Below are positions 35,111 through 44,864 of a DNA stretch of 64,000 bases, one piece after another (the stretch's first letter is position 1; every line of letters begins with the position of its first letter). The stretch is from Actinosynnema sp. ALI-1.44 (GTDB lineage Bacteria; Actinomycetota; Actinomycetes; Mycobacteriales; Pseudonocardiaceae). Location: assembly GCF_001984155.1 (NCBI RefSeq), contig NZ_MTQO01000043.1, forward strand, positions 248,001-312,000, given 5' to 3'. Position numbers and translations under genes: made by a program. The notes under the pieces are model-generated. The model saw nothing but the letters and a program-made list of their open reading frames with translations. It was not told where the DNA came from and searched no databases.

Positions 35111-35755
35111 CTAATTGGCCAGGTCCTCAGCGCTGCCGCTGAGGACCTTTCGGACGTTCTCCCGGAACGACGCCGAGTCGTTCGACTGCGGGAACGGCAC
35201 GTCCGGGACGTCCACGCCGAGGAACGCGCACAGCGGCTCCCAGCCCGCGCCCGCCTCGTAGACCAGCAGCCGGGACGGCTCCACGCCCGCCCGCACGGCC
35301 TCGTTGTGCCGGTTGAACACCGCGATGGTCTCCGCTTCGTCGAGGTCACGGCGGAAACCGCGGCCCGCCATCGCCTCGGAGAACGGCATCAGCAGCGCGG
35401 CGAGCTGCTCGTCGATATTCTCACCGCGGATCGGGTTGAGGATCGTCGCGCGGGCGCTGTCGTACCAGGACTGGGGGTCGCGCACGCTGAGCAGCACCTT
35501 CGCCGTGGGGTAGAGCTCGGACAGCTCGCGCCACAGCAGACAAGCGGGGAAGTCCAGTGTGGCCCGGTAGCCGCGCAGCAGTTCGGGCAGCACGCTGGGG
35601 TCGCCGTTGAGCGCGGCCGTCCACCCCACTGTGGTCCTCGGCTGCTTGAGGACCTCGCTCATGTGGTGGCACGGGCCGAACCCGAGCAGCTCCAGCGCCC
35701 GTTTGAGCGAGGCCGTGCCGGTGCGACCGAAACCAGCTCCGATGATCTCGACCAT
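35111..35755 (-). CDS. Sulfotransferase family protein
   Basis: A 214-residue protein. The start is ATG 35755, which opens MVEIIGAGFGRTGTASLKRAL, the 5'-phosphosulfate-binding loop in the form typical of the Sulfotransfer_4 family. VLLSVRDPQSWYDSAR supplies the 3'-phosphate-binding motif. It should transfer sulfate from PAPS to a small acceptor, but the family is poorly characterised and the acceptor is unknown. The next gene upstream (DUF998-like) ends 14 bp away, so they may be co-transcribed. Confidence 0.9.
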   Translation of the reverse strand: MVEIIGAGFGRTGTASLKRALELLGFGPCHHMSEVLKQPRTTVGWTAALNGDPSVLPELLRGYRATLDFPACLLWRELSELYPTAKVLLSVRDPQSWYDSARATILNPIRGENIDEQLAALLMPFSEAMAGRGFRRDLDEAETIAVFNRHNEAVRAGVEPSRLLVYEAGAGWEPLCAFLGVDVPDVPFPQSNDSASFRENVRKVLSGSAEDLAN

Positions 35756-35769
35756 GCGCAACCGCCCTC

Positions 35770-36231
35770 TCAGACCGCCACAGCGAGATCCTGACGGTAC
35801 CTGTTGATCACGACAGAGATCCACATCATCGCCGCAATCGCTCCCACGGCCAGCGTCAACGACCCGGCAGGCGCCCCGCTCATCGCCCACAGATCGCCGA
35901 CGAGCAACGCGCTGCCCGCGGCCCACGACCGCCAGCCGAACCGCTTGCCGAGCAGGTAGCAGGCCGCGATGAGGCAGCCGAACGTGATCTTGCCCGCCGC
36001 CATGTGGGCGTAGGGCTGGCTGTCCATCGTGAACACCCCGGCCGCGACCATGCCGATGCCGTTGACGAGGACCAACCGTGGAGCCCAAGTGCGGCCGAGC
36101 ACCCGGCGCAGTCCGATCGCGCCGAGGATGGACAGCACACCGGCGACGACGAAGTTGGCGATCTGGATCCAGCCGAGCGGCCCGACGGCCAGCGTGCTCA
36201 GCGGCGGCGATGTGACAGGGAACGGGTACAT
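35770..36231 (-). CDS. DUF998-like membrane protein, 5'-truncated
   Basis: A 153-residue protein with five membrane helices. LGWIQIANFVVAGVLSILGAIGLRRVL and MVAAGVFTMDSQPY match the DUF998 family, whose members are usually ~200-220 residues. Here the first helix and its loop are missing: the similarity begins at PPLSTLAVGPLGWIQ, only 8-10 residues after the ATG. An in-frame TGA sits 3 codons upstream, inside a perfect palindrome. The gene looks like a 5'-truncated copy that has gained a new start, and it may not be functional. Confidence 0.7.
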   Translation of the reverse strand: MYPFPVTSPPLSTLAVGPLGWIQIANFVVAGVLSILGAIGLRRVLGRTWAPRLVLVNGIGMVAAGVFTMDSQPYAHMAAGKITFGCLIAACYLLGKRFGWRSWAAGSALLVGDLWAMSGAPAGSLTLAVGAIAAMMWISVVINRYRQDLAVAV

Positions 36232-36242
36232 TCCCTGTCACA
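36211..36242. repeat. 32-bp perfect palindrome at a gene truncation point
   Basis: TGTGACAGGGAA (36211-36222) and its exact inverse TTCCCTGTCACA (36231-36242) flank an 8-nt centre that contains the ATG of the DUF998-like gene (reverse strand). It lies between the divergent DUF998 and YCII genes. It could be a TetR/GntR-type operator, or the scar of a lost small mobile element, because it coincides with the point where DUF998 similarity ends. Confidence 0.7.
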
Positions 36243-36306
36243 TGTCCGGTTCGACGTGCGGGCAGAACCACCACATCGATCCGAACACCGAGACAAGGAC
36301 CGAGCG

Positions 36307-36633
36307 ATGCGCTACCTGATGATGACCATGCGGGACGACAGCCAGGCCACGCCCGACGAGAAGATGTTCGCCGAGATGGGCAAGTTCGTGGCGGAGCTGT
36401 CCGCGGCCGGGATCCTGGTGGCCAGCGGCGGCCTCGACCCGGCCGGGGTGGAGATGACCTACACCGACGGCGAGATCACCGTGACCGACGGCCCGTACGC
36501 CGAGGCCAAGGAGACCGTCGGCGGCTTCGCCCTCGTCGACGTGCGTGACCAGGACGAGCTCAACGAGGTCGCCCGCCGCTTCTTCGCCATCACCGGCAAC
36601 GGCGTCAGCCGGGTGCACCAGGTGTTCGGGTGA
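36307..36633 (+). CDS. YCII-related protein (PhnB/YciI fold)
   Basis: A 108-residue protein starting MRYLMMTMRDD. The pattern with FAEMGKFVAELSAAGILVASGGL and VTDGPYAEAKETVGGFALVDV is diagnostic of the YCII group that always accompanies ECF42-type sigma factors and is thought to be an accessory or sensor protein for them. Its stop overlaps the sigma factor start (GTGA), so they are co-translated. Confidence 0.94.
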   Translation: MRYLMMTMRDDSQATPDEKMFAEMGKFVAELSAAGILVASGGLDPAGVEMTYTDGEITVTDGPYAEAKETVGGFALVDVRDQDELNEVARRFFAITGNGVSRVHQVFG

Positions 36634-38558
36634 CCGACGCCCACCGGGCGATCGACGCGGTCTGGAAGCTCGAGGCCGCGAAGATCATCGGCGGGCTGAC
36701 CCGCATGGTGCACGACGTCGGACTGGCCGAGGAACTGGCACAGGACGCGCTGGTCGCCGCACTGGAGCAGTGGCCACGGTCAGGCGTCCCGGACAATCCG
36801 GGCGCCTGGCTGATGGCCATCGCCAAACGCCGCGCCGTCGACCACATCCGGCGCGAGAAGCTGGCCGACAGCAAGCAGGCCGAGCTGGCCAGGGACTACG
36901 ACGAGAAAGAACAGCCGCAGGACGACGACGTCCTGCGGCTGATGTTCATCACCTGCGATCCCGTCCTGCCCGCCCGCGACCGCGCCGCGCTGACACTGCG
37001 GTTGCTCGGTGGCCTGAGCGCGGCGGAGATCGCCAGGGCGCTGCTGACCACCGAGCTCAACGTCACCCAGCGCATCGCCGTGGCCAAGCGGACACTGGCC
37101 GCGCGCGAACGGTCTCCGTCCGCCGACATCCCCGCGGTCCTCGAAGTGATCTACCTGATCTTCAACGAGGGCTACTCGGCCACGTCCGGCGACGACCTGA
37201 TGCGACCGGGGCTGTGCCTGGAAGCGTTGCGGCTGGGGCGGATGCTGGCCACGCTCGCACCGACGGAGGCCGAGGTGCACGGCCTGGTCGCGCTGATGGA
37301 GATCCAGGCGTCCCGCCAAGCGGCCCGCACCGGCCCGAACGGCGAGCCGATCCAGTTGCACGAGCAGGACCGCGGTCGCTGGGACCCGGTGCTGATCCGC
37401 CGCGGGTTCACCGCGATGCTGCGGGCACGCGACATCGGCGGCACGCCGGGCCCGTACGTCCTGCAAGCCGCGATCGCCATCTGCCACGCCCAGGCCAGGA
37501 CTTCCGACGACACCGACTGGGCCAGGATCGCGAACCTGTACACGGCGCTGGACCGGCTCCTGCCGACACCGGTCGTGCGGCTCAACCGCGCGGTGGCGGT
37601 CGGCAAGGCCCAAGGCCCGCAAGCCGGACTGGCCCTGGTCGACAGTCTCGTGGGCAACTCCGCGTTGCGCGACTACCACCTGCTGCCCAGCGTACGCGGG
37701 GACCTGCTCGAACAGGTCGGACGGCACGACGAGGCCCGCCTGGAGTACGAACGGGCCGCGTCGTTGACCAGGAACGCGGCCGAGCGCGCGTTCCTGTTGC
37801 GCCGCGCGTCATCCATCGTTCTGGTGACAAGTGGACCGACGCTCGGCGAAGCGGCACGGGAGTTCCTCGAACGCTCCGATTTGGACACTGCCACACTTCG
37901 GTCGTACGGCCAGACTGTGCGACGGCTGTGCCGGGCGCTGGGGGAGCAGTTGCCGTTGGCGTCGCTGACCGCGGACCAGGTGGCCAGGGTCTTCGCGGCG
38001 GCGTGGCCCGGCGCGGCGGCCAGGACGTGGAACCGGCACCGGTCGGCGATCCGGTCGTTCGCCGCGTGGGCATCGGTGCCGGACCTGGACAGCGGCCTGG
38101 ACCGGCGTGCCGAACCGCCTGCCCGGCAGGACGCGCTGGACCCGCTGCGGCTGGACCTGGTGTGGAGCCTGGACGCCGCGTTACGTGAACGGACATTGTG
38201 GCGCTTGCTGCACGAATCCGGTGCCGCGGTGACAACGGTGTTGTCGTTGAACGTGGAGGACATCGACGTGGAGGACCGTCGCGCCCGTGCCGGGGACACC
38301 TGGGTCACCTGGCGGTCGGAAACAGCCAAACTGTTGGTGCGGTTGACGGACGGCCGTGCACGCGGCCCGGTGTTCCTGGCCGACCGGCGTCCTGTCCCCG
38401 CGCGGATGCCCGCGCCGCAGGACATCTGCCCGGAAACCGGACGCGGCAGGCTGTCCTACCCGCGCGCCGAGTACTTGTTCAAGCAGGCCACCAGGGCGCT
38501 GGACCCGGCGGGCAACGGGTACACGCTCACGCAGCTCAGATCGTCCGAACGGCCGTGA
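36630..38558 (+). CDS. ECF42-type sigma factor fused to an inactive tyrosine-recombinase domain
   Basis: A 642-residue open frame. Residues 1-~397 are a complete ECF42/DUF6596 sigma factor: sigma2 (LAEELAQDALVAAL...GAWLMAIAKRRAVD), sigma4 (ALTLRLLGGLSAAEIARALL) and the TPR-like C-terminal extension (VVRLNRAVAV...HDEARLEYERAA). From V399 (GTG at 37824, possibly a former start) the frame continues as TLRSYGQTVRRLCRAL, TWNRHRSAIRSFAAWA, LRERTLWRLLHESGAAV and PVFLADRRPVPAR, the core-binding and catalytic domains of an actinomycete tyrosine recombinase. The catalytic Arg of ETAAR is lost (ESGAA), and the protein stops at YTLTQLRSSERP, where active enzymes have LHQLRHSxLTH. So the recombinase part is dead. 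Sigma function is plausible. Confidence 0.88.
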   Translation: MTDAHRAIDAVWKLEAAKIIGGLTRMVHDVGLAEELAQDALVAALEQWPRSGVPDNPGAWLMAIAKRRAVDHIRREKLADSKQAELARDYDEKEQPQDDDVLRLMFITCDPVLPARDRAALTLRLLGGLSAAEIARALLTTELNVTQRIAVAKRTLAARERSPSADIPAVLEVIYLIFNEGYSATSGDDLMRPGLCLEALRLGRMLATLAPTEAEVHGLVALMEIQASRQAARTGPNGEPIQLHEQDRGRWDPVLIRRGFTAMLRARDIGGTPGPYVLQAAIAICHAQARTSDDTDWARIANLYTALDRLLPTPVVRLNRAVAVGKAQGPQAGLALVDSLVGNSALRDYHLLPSVRGDLLEQVGRHDEARLEYERAASLTRNAAERAFLLRRASSIVLVTSGPTLGEAAREFLERSDLDTATLRSYGQTVRRLCRALGEQLPLASLTADQVARVFAAAWPGAAARTWNRHRSAIRSFAAWASVPDLDSGLDRRAEPPARQDALDPLRLDLVWSLDAALRERTLWRLLHESGAAVTTVLSLNVEDIDVEDRRARAGDTWVTWRSETAKLLVRLTDGRARGPVFLADRRPVPARMPAPQDICPETGRGRLSYPRAEYLFKQATRALDPAGNGYTLTQLRSSERP

Positions 38559-38666
38559 ACGCCGCCGGACGCGGTCACCGTCACACCCCACCCGGATGAT
38601 CTTGGGCAACCGATCCACCGGCGACACGTCCACCAGAACGCAGGCGTCACGATCTGGGAGGACATC

Positions 38667-39287
38667 ATGGGCAGCCGCTACCTCTTTCTGACCAGGCACG
38701 GGGAAGCGCTCCCGGACGAGTCGGCGTTGACCGGCGTGGGCAGCAGGCAGGCCGTCCTGCTCGGTCACCGGCTCGAACAGGTGCCGTTCGACGCGATCCA
38801 CCACGGTCCGCTGGCCAGGACGGAGCAGACGGCGAAGCTGGTGGCCGAGCAGCTCGACGACGTGCCGACGCACGCCGTCGACGCGGCAGGCGACTACCTG
38901 CCGTACTTCCCGGACCGCGCGGAACTGCCTGAGGACTCGGCCGACCAGTGGTCCTGCTTTCTCGACCAGTTCACCATCCTGGAACGCCAGCGCGGCGCGA
39001 AGCTCCTCAGGGAGGCCACCGCCCGGTTCACCGGTCCGGTCGAGGGCGAGCAGGACCGCTACGAACTGCTCGTCACCCACAACTACCTGGCAGGATGGCT
39101 GGTCAACCAGGCGCAGGACGCGCCCGCGTGGCGGTGGCTCGCGCTCAACCACGCCAACGCGGCGCTCAGCGTCATCCGCTACAGCCCCGACCGCGCGACA
39201 TCCCTGCTCGTGTTCAACGACATGGGGCACCTGCCCGCCGAGTTGCGCTGGACCGGTTTCCCCGGCGAATTCCGCGCACTGGCCTAG
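38667..39287 (+). CDS. Histidine phosphatase family protein
   Basis: A 206-residue protein with GGGAGG 7-8 bp before ATG. FLTRHGEA is the RHG motif with the phosphorylated His; ARTEQTAKL and the second catalytic His in LVTHNYLAGWL complete the phosphoglycerate-mutase fold. Cofactor-independent mutase is excluded, but the substrate (small phosphate ester, phosphoprotein or nucleotide) cannot be told. The 108 bp upstream (38559-38666) have no recognisable gene. Confidence 0.93.
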   Translation: MGSRYLFLTRHGEALPDESALTGVGSRQAVLLGHRLEQVPFDAIHHGPLARTEQTAKLVAEQLDDVPTHAVDAAGDYLPYFPDRAELPEDSADQWSCFLDQFTILERQRGAKLLREATARFTGPVEGEQDRYELLVTHNYLAGWLVNQAQDAPAWRWLALNHANAALSVIRYSPDRATSLLVFNDMGHLPAELRWTGFPGEFRALA

Positions 39288-39309
39288 CGAACTCCAATAG
39301 GGTGGGGCG

Positions 39310-39954
39310 ATGGCCTTGCGTACGCTGTTGTTCGCCACTCTGATGACGTTCACGCTGATCGCGCCGCCCGCCTCGGCAGCGGGGGAGACGTCTGCCATCT
39401 CGAAGGCACGATCACAGCCCTTGGGGACGGTCGTGACCGTCAGCGGCACCGTGACGACGCCGTCCGGTGCGTTCGAGTCCAGCTTCTTCGACAAGGGGTT
39501 CGGCCTGCAGGACGCGGGCGCGGGCATCTACGTCAGCACCCCGGACGACCTCGGCGCCCAGCCCGGCAGGCGCGCCAGGGTCACCGGCACGCTGAAGGAC
39601 AGCTCCGGGTTCCTCGTCCTTGTCCCGTCCGATGTCGACCTCGGCGGCACCGGCCCGCAAGTGGACCCGCGGTGGGTGCGGACCGGGAAGGTCAGTGAGC
39701 GGACCGAAGGGGTGCTGGTGCGGGTCGCGGGCCGGATCAGCCAGGCACCGATCAGCGACCTGCCGTACGGCTACAAGTTCTGGATCGACGACGGCTCCGG
39801 CGAGGTGCAGATCTTCGTCAACACCCAGACCGGGATCGACGTCGGACCGCTCAAGCTCGGCCAGGTCGTCCTGGTGACGGGGTTGAGCGGGCAGTTCGAC
39901 ACGCACTACGAGGTGCTGCCGCGCTCACCGCGTGACATCCACGCTTTCGGCTGA
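39310..39954 (+). CDS. Secreted hypothetical protein with tandem OB-like domains
   Basis: A 214-residue protein with a Sec signal peptide (MALRTLLFATLMTFTLIAPPASAA). The mature part has two beta-rich segments, GTVVTVSGTVTTPSG...GLQDAGAGIYV and VLVRVAGRISQAP...FWIDDGSGEVQIFV, a pattern seen in OB-fold nucleic-acid-binding or DUF5689-like extracellular domains. I do not know its function. It follows the phosphatase by 22 bp and is closed by a perfect 14-bp hairpin. Confidence 0.8.
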   Translation: MALRTLLFATLMTFTLIAPPASAAGETSAISKARSQPLGTVVTVSGTVTTPSGAFESSFFDKGFGLQDAGAGIYVSTPDDLGAQPGRRARVTGTLKDSSGFLVLVPSDVDLGGTGPQVDPRWVRTGKVSERTEGVLVRVAGRISQAPISDLPYGYKFWIDDGSGEVQIFVNTQTGIDVGPLKLGQVVLVTGLSGQFDTHYEVLPRSPRDIHAFG

Positions 39955-39960
39955 CGGCGA

Positions 39961-39991
39961 GAAGGCGCGGTCACGGGGTGACCGCGCCTTC
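39961..39991. terminator. Bidirectional terminator, 14-bp perfect stem
   Basis: GAAGGCGCGGTCAC (39961-39974) pairs perfectly with 39978-39991 around a 3-nt loop. It lies between the convergent secreted-protein gene and csoR and can end transcription from both sides. Confidence 0.88.
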
Positions 39992-40001
39992 GTGGCGGGA
40001 T

Positions 40002-40283
40002 TCAGGACCGCACGAGGCGGGCGATGGCTTCGCTGGCCTCACGGACCTTCTCGTCGGCGGCCTCGCCGCCCTGTGCGATCGCCTCGGCGACGCAGTGCTT
40101 GAGGTGCTCGTCCATCAGGCCGAGCGACACGGCCTGCAGCGCCTTGGTCGCGGCGGAGATCTGAGTCAGCACGTCGATGCAGTACTCGTCGTTCTCGACC
40201 ATCCGCTGCAGCCCGCGAACCTGGCCCTCGATGCGCCGCAGGCGTTTCAGGAACGCGTCCTTGTCTCCGGTGTATCCCCGCAT
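40002..40283 (-). CDS. csoR: CsoR-type copper-sensing repressor
   Basis: A 93-residue four-helix repressor. The start is MRGYTGDKDAFLKRL (ATG 40283), which gives the family length; the longer frame runs through the operator. The Cu(I) triad is present: Cys in DEYCIDVLTQ, and His and Cys in DEHLKHCV. RIEGQVRGLQRM is the signature helix. On binding Cu(I) CsoR lets go of DNA. It is downstream of copA on the same strand and has a GTAC-palindrome of its own upstream. Confidence 0.95.
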   Translation of the reverse strand: MRGYTGDKDAFLKRLRRIEGQVRGLQRMVENDEYCIDVLTQISAATKALQAVSLGLMDEHLKHCVAEAIAQGGEAADEKVREASEAIARLVRS

Positions 40284-40322
40284 GTCCCTTTGTCTCCCTC
40301 GTCGCCCACTGGCATCCCAGTT

Positions 40323-40345
40323 TACCCCGTACCGGTACACGGGTG
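40323..40345. promoter_or_regulatory. CsoR-box-like palindrome upstream of csoR
   Basis: A perfect 10-bp palindrome GTACCGGTAC (40329-40338) is flanked by CCCC on the left and CGGG on the right, the C-rich/G-rich dyad layout of CsoR operators. It is 40-60 bp before the csoR start, in the 70-bp gap after copA. Confidence 0.5.
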
Positions 40346-40353
40346 GGCTCTGA

Positions 40354-42594
<2,241 letters not shown>

Positions 42595-42614
42595 GGGACC
42601 TCTCCTTTCCGGTG

Positions 42615-43529
42615 TCAGTGGCCGTGGCCGTCGTCGGCATGTCCCTGTTGGGTGGGCGGCGGGGCGTTCGTGCCGTCCGCGCTCAGCGTGAAGTCCGCTG
42701 TGCGCACCTTGTCACCGTGTTTGAAGTCCAGGAACAGCCGGTATTTGCCGCTCGACGGGACCTCGGCGAAGAAGGTGATGGTCGGCCCGGCCGTCGTGGT
42801 GCTGTCGGGGTGGACGTGCAGGTAGGCCAGGTCGCCGACCCGGAGCGCGACGAGGTGACCATACGCCCCCAGATAGGGCTGCAGGTCGGTGACGTCCTGC
42901 CCGGCGCGACGGACCGTCAGCACGAGCCGGGACGAGCGGCCTGCGACGAGCTGGCCGTCGAGCTTGACCTCGTAGTCGTCGACGGCCGACACCCGGAAGT
43001 CGCGGTAGCTGACCGGCTGGAAGAGGCCGGGCACGGCCAGATCGGCACCGAGTGTGAGCTTCTTGCCGCCGGTGGGCTTGAAGTCGGCGAACGCGCGGTA
43101 GCTGCCCGCCTGGGTGAGCGTCAGCGGCACGGTCCACGTGCCGTCCGGCGCCATCTCGGGGTGCAGGTGCTGGAATCCGGCCAGGTCACGGCGTACGACG
43201 ATCAGGTGCATGCGCTTGTCGTGCTCGACGTCGAACGCCGTCAGCGCGGCGCCGTCGCTCTTGGTGATCCGGAAGCTGAACGGGGTGGTGGTTCCCGTGG
43301 TGAACGTCGTGCCGGTCGGCTGGAGGATGTAGCCGTCCTTGGCCGACGCCAGGCCGTCGGGTCCCTCGCTGCTCGCCGTGACGGTGTCGCCGTGGGTGTC
43401 CGTGTGGGGCGCGGCGGAGGTGCCCGCCGCGTCGCTCACGGGACCGACAGCGGTGCCGATCGCCCAGGCACCCGTGGCGACCAGGGCGAGCGCCACACCG
43501 TAGACGGTGAGCCTCGTGGCTGTGTTCAT
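42615..43529 (-). CDS. Exported His-rich copper-associated protein
   Basis: A 304-residue protein with an N-terminal membrane/signal segment ([20 protein letters not shown]). Two related beta-rich repeats contain [20 protein letters not shown] and [19 protein letters not shown], both rich in His and Met suited to copper binding; the tail ends HADDGHGH. Actinomycete homologues are typically encoded before copA. It probably binds or passes copper on the outer face of the membrane. It is first in the copA transcript, under two CsoR-box-like sites. Confidence 0.8.
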   Translation of the reverse strand: MNTATRLTVYGVALALVATGAWAIGTAVGPVSDAAGTSAAPHTDTHGDTVTASSEGPDGLASAKDGYILQPTGTTFTTGTTTPFSFRITKSDGAALTAFDVEHDKRMHLIVVRRDLAGFQHLHPEMAPDGTWTVPLTLTQAGSYRAFADFKPTGGKKLTLGADLAVPGLFQPVSYRDFRVSAVDDYEVKLDGQLVAGRSSRLVLTVRRAGQDVTDLQPYLGAYGHLVALRVGDLAYLHVHPDSTTTAGPTITFFAEVPSSGKYRLFLDFKHGDKVRTADFTLSADGTNAPPPTQQGHADDGHGH

Positions 43530-43584
43530 CGTCAGTCCTGTTCTCGGGCTGATGTCGCGGTCATCCGGCCCGTTGATCCCAGGC

Positions 43585-43599
43585 TACCCCCTACGGGTA
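43585..43599. promoter_or_regulatory. Second CsoR-box-like site, copA operon
   Basis: TACCC and GGGTA flank a 5-bp centre. It is 56-70 bp upstream of the start of the His-rich protein gene and 30 bp from the better match at 43629-43645. Confidence 0.5.
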
Positions 43600-43628
43600 C
43601 CCCGAACCGTCGCGGCCGTGCTGGATTT

Positions 43629-43645
43629 ATACCCCCCAGGGGTAT
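43629..43645. promoter_or_regulatory. CsoR operator, copA operon
   Basis: ATACCCC-CCA-GGGGTAT is a perfect 7-bp dyad that matches the Streptomyces CsoR operator form (ATACCCC...GGGGTAT). It lies about 100 bp upstream of the His-rich protein start and therefore of copA, so Cu(I) release of CsoR would induce the operon. Confidence 0.75.
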
Positions 43646-43663
43646 CCAACGCAAGGTGGGGGT

Positions 43664-43791
43664 GCAACCAATGTGGCCTTCGGTGCGCCAGACGCAACCA
43701 AGGCGGCATTCGTTGCGTTTCATGCAGGTGCATGGGATGCAACGAATGCCACATTGGTAGCCAAAAACGCAACAAAGGCCACATTGGTTGC
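43664..43791. repeat. Four 23-bp hairpin repeats, two direct then two inverted
   Basis: Units at 43664-43686 and 43694-43716 are direct, and units at 43739-43761 and 43769-43791 are inverted. Spacing inside each pair is exactly 7 bp and the two pairs are separated by 22 bp. Each unit is the same GCAAC...GTTGC imperfect hairpin found at 18206-18258, with a few base changes. The two arms could pair into a long cruciform. The element lies between the GlxA stop and the copper operators. Confidence 0.88.
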
Positions 43792-43816
43792 AAAAGTGCA
43801 GGTAAGTGGCTTGAGT

Positions 43817-44764
43817 TCATCGACGGCGCGGGGCAGCCCTGAAGGTGCCCCGGTAGGTACGCGGGCTGGTGCCGACGTGCTCGGTGAAGTGCACCCGCAG
43901 GGACTCCGCCGAGCCGAAGCCCGTGTCCCGTGCGACGCGCTCCACCGGCAAGTCCGTCGTTTCCAGGAGTTCGCGGGCGCGTTGCAGGCGTTGATCGAGC
44001 AGCCAGCGCAAAGGGGTCGTGCCGGTCTGCGCACGGAACCGCCGCGAGAGCGTGCGCGTGCTCATAGCCGCCTCGGCGGCGATGTCGCCGAGGGTCATCG
44101 GTGACGCGAGGTTCTCCCGCATCCACCGCAGTGTCGGGGCCAGGTCACCCGCGTCGTGGCCGTCCGGGTCGGGGTGCTCGATGAACTGGGCCTGCCCGCC
44201 CGCGCGCTGCGGTGGCATCACGATCTGCCTCGCGGTGCCCGCCGCGACCGCCGCGCCGTGGTCGCGCCGCACGAGGTGCAGGCAGAGGTCGAGACCGGCG
44301 GCGACCCCGGCCGACGTCAGGATCTGCCCCTCGTCGACGAACAGGACGGAAGGGTCGACTGTCACAGCCGGGTAGGTCTCGGCGAGTTGTCCGGCGAGCA
44401 GCCAGTGTGTCGTTGCCCGGCGCCCGTCCAACAGGCCCGCCGCCGCGAGCGTGAACGCGCCTGTGCAGATCGCCGCCACGCGCGCACCGCGGTCCGCCGC
44501 ACCGCGCAACAGCCGCAGAACCCGGGGATTCGGCGGCTGCCCCGGATCGGCGCCCGGCACGATCACCGTGTCGGCGCCTTCGGCGTCGGCCAGGCCGTAG
44601 CGCGAGACAACACGAAAGTCCTCCCGCCCGGCGGTGGTGGCGGTCGCCCTCGGCTGGGCGCAGACCCGGACGTCGTAGCCGGGCGTGATGCCGAAGACCT
44701 GGCACGGGATGGTCAGCTCAAGGCCGACCACGCCGTCAACGGCGAGTACGGCGACGACATGCAT
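43817..44764 (-). CDS. GlxA-type regulator (DJ-1/PfpI + AraC HTH)
   Basis: A 315-residue regulator. Residues 1-~180 are a DJ-1/PfpI-like domain with the nucleophile-elbow Cys in AAICTGAFTLAAAGLLDG. Residues ~205-310 hold two AraC helix-turn-helices (MTLGDIAAEAAMSTRTLSRR, and VERVARDTGFGSAESLRVHF). GlxA regulators control catabolic or stress genes, often a neighbour; the divergent gene at 44865 also encodes a DJ-1 fold protein. A 10-bp inverted repeat overlaps the start codon. Confidence 0.95.
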   Translation of the reverse strand: MHVVAVLAVDGVVGLELTIPCQVFGITPGYDVRVCAQPRATATTAGREDFRVVSRYGLADAEGADTVIVPGADPGQPPNPRVLRLLRGAADRGARVAAICTGAFTLAAAGLLDGRRATTHWLLAGQLAETYPAVTVDPSVLFVDEGQILTSAGVAAGLDLCLHLVRRDHGAAVAAGTARQIVMPPQRAGGQAQFIEHPDPDGHDAGDLAPTLRWMRENLASPMTLGDIAAEAAMSTRTLSRRFRAQTGTTPLRWLLDQRLQRARELLETTDLPVERVARDTGFGSAESLRVHFTEHVGTSPRTYRGTFRAAPRRR

Positions 44765-44798
44765 GGCGAGATCCTAGGGAAAGGGGGCGATCTCGCCA
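44764..44798. promoter_or_regulatory. Inverted repeat at the GlxA start codon
   Basis: TGGCGAGATC (44764-44773) and GATCTCGCCA (44789-44798) are perfect 10-bp inverse arms, 25 bp centre to centre. The left arm begins at the last base of the ATG. It may be an autoregulatory operator, and a leader hairpin in the mRNA is an alternative. Confidence 0.5.
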
Positions 44799-44864
44799 CT
44801 GTTCGGTCCCGGTGGCCGCGGACATACTCGCTGTGTCCCACTACCTTCGGAGAAGGGAGCCGAC

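Noticed and set aside
37824-38558. Active integrase gene and a genomic island end
   Set aside because: Catalytic Arg and the C-terminal HxxR/Tyr region are missing, and I see no attachment-site repeat or tRNA gene.
39978-40350. Longer start for CsoR at 40340
   Set aside because: It would translate the operator palindrome and add 19 residues absent in CsoR proteins.
43664-43842. Small proteins such as those rich in A-T-N-V-A-F-V-A or K-A-T-L-V-A
   Set aside because: They are translations of the 30-bp repeat period and have no ribosome site or family.
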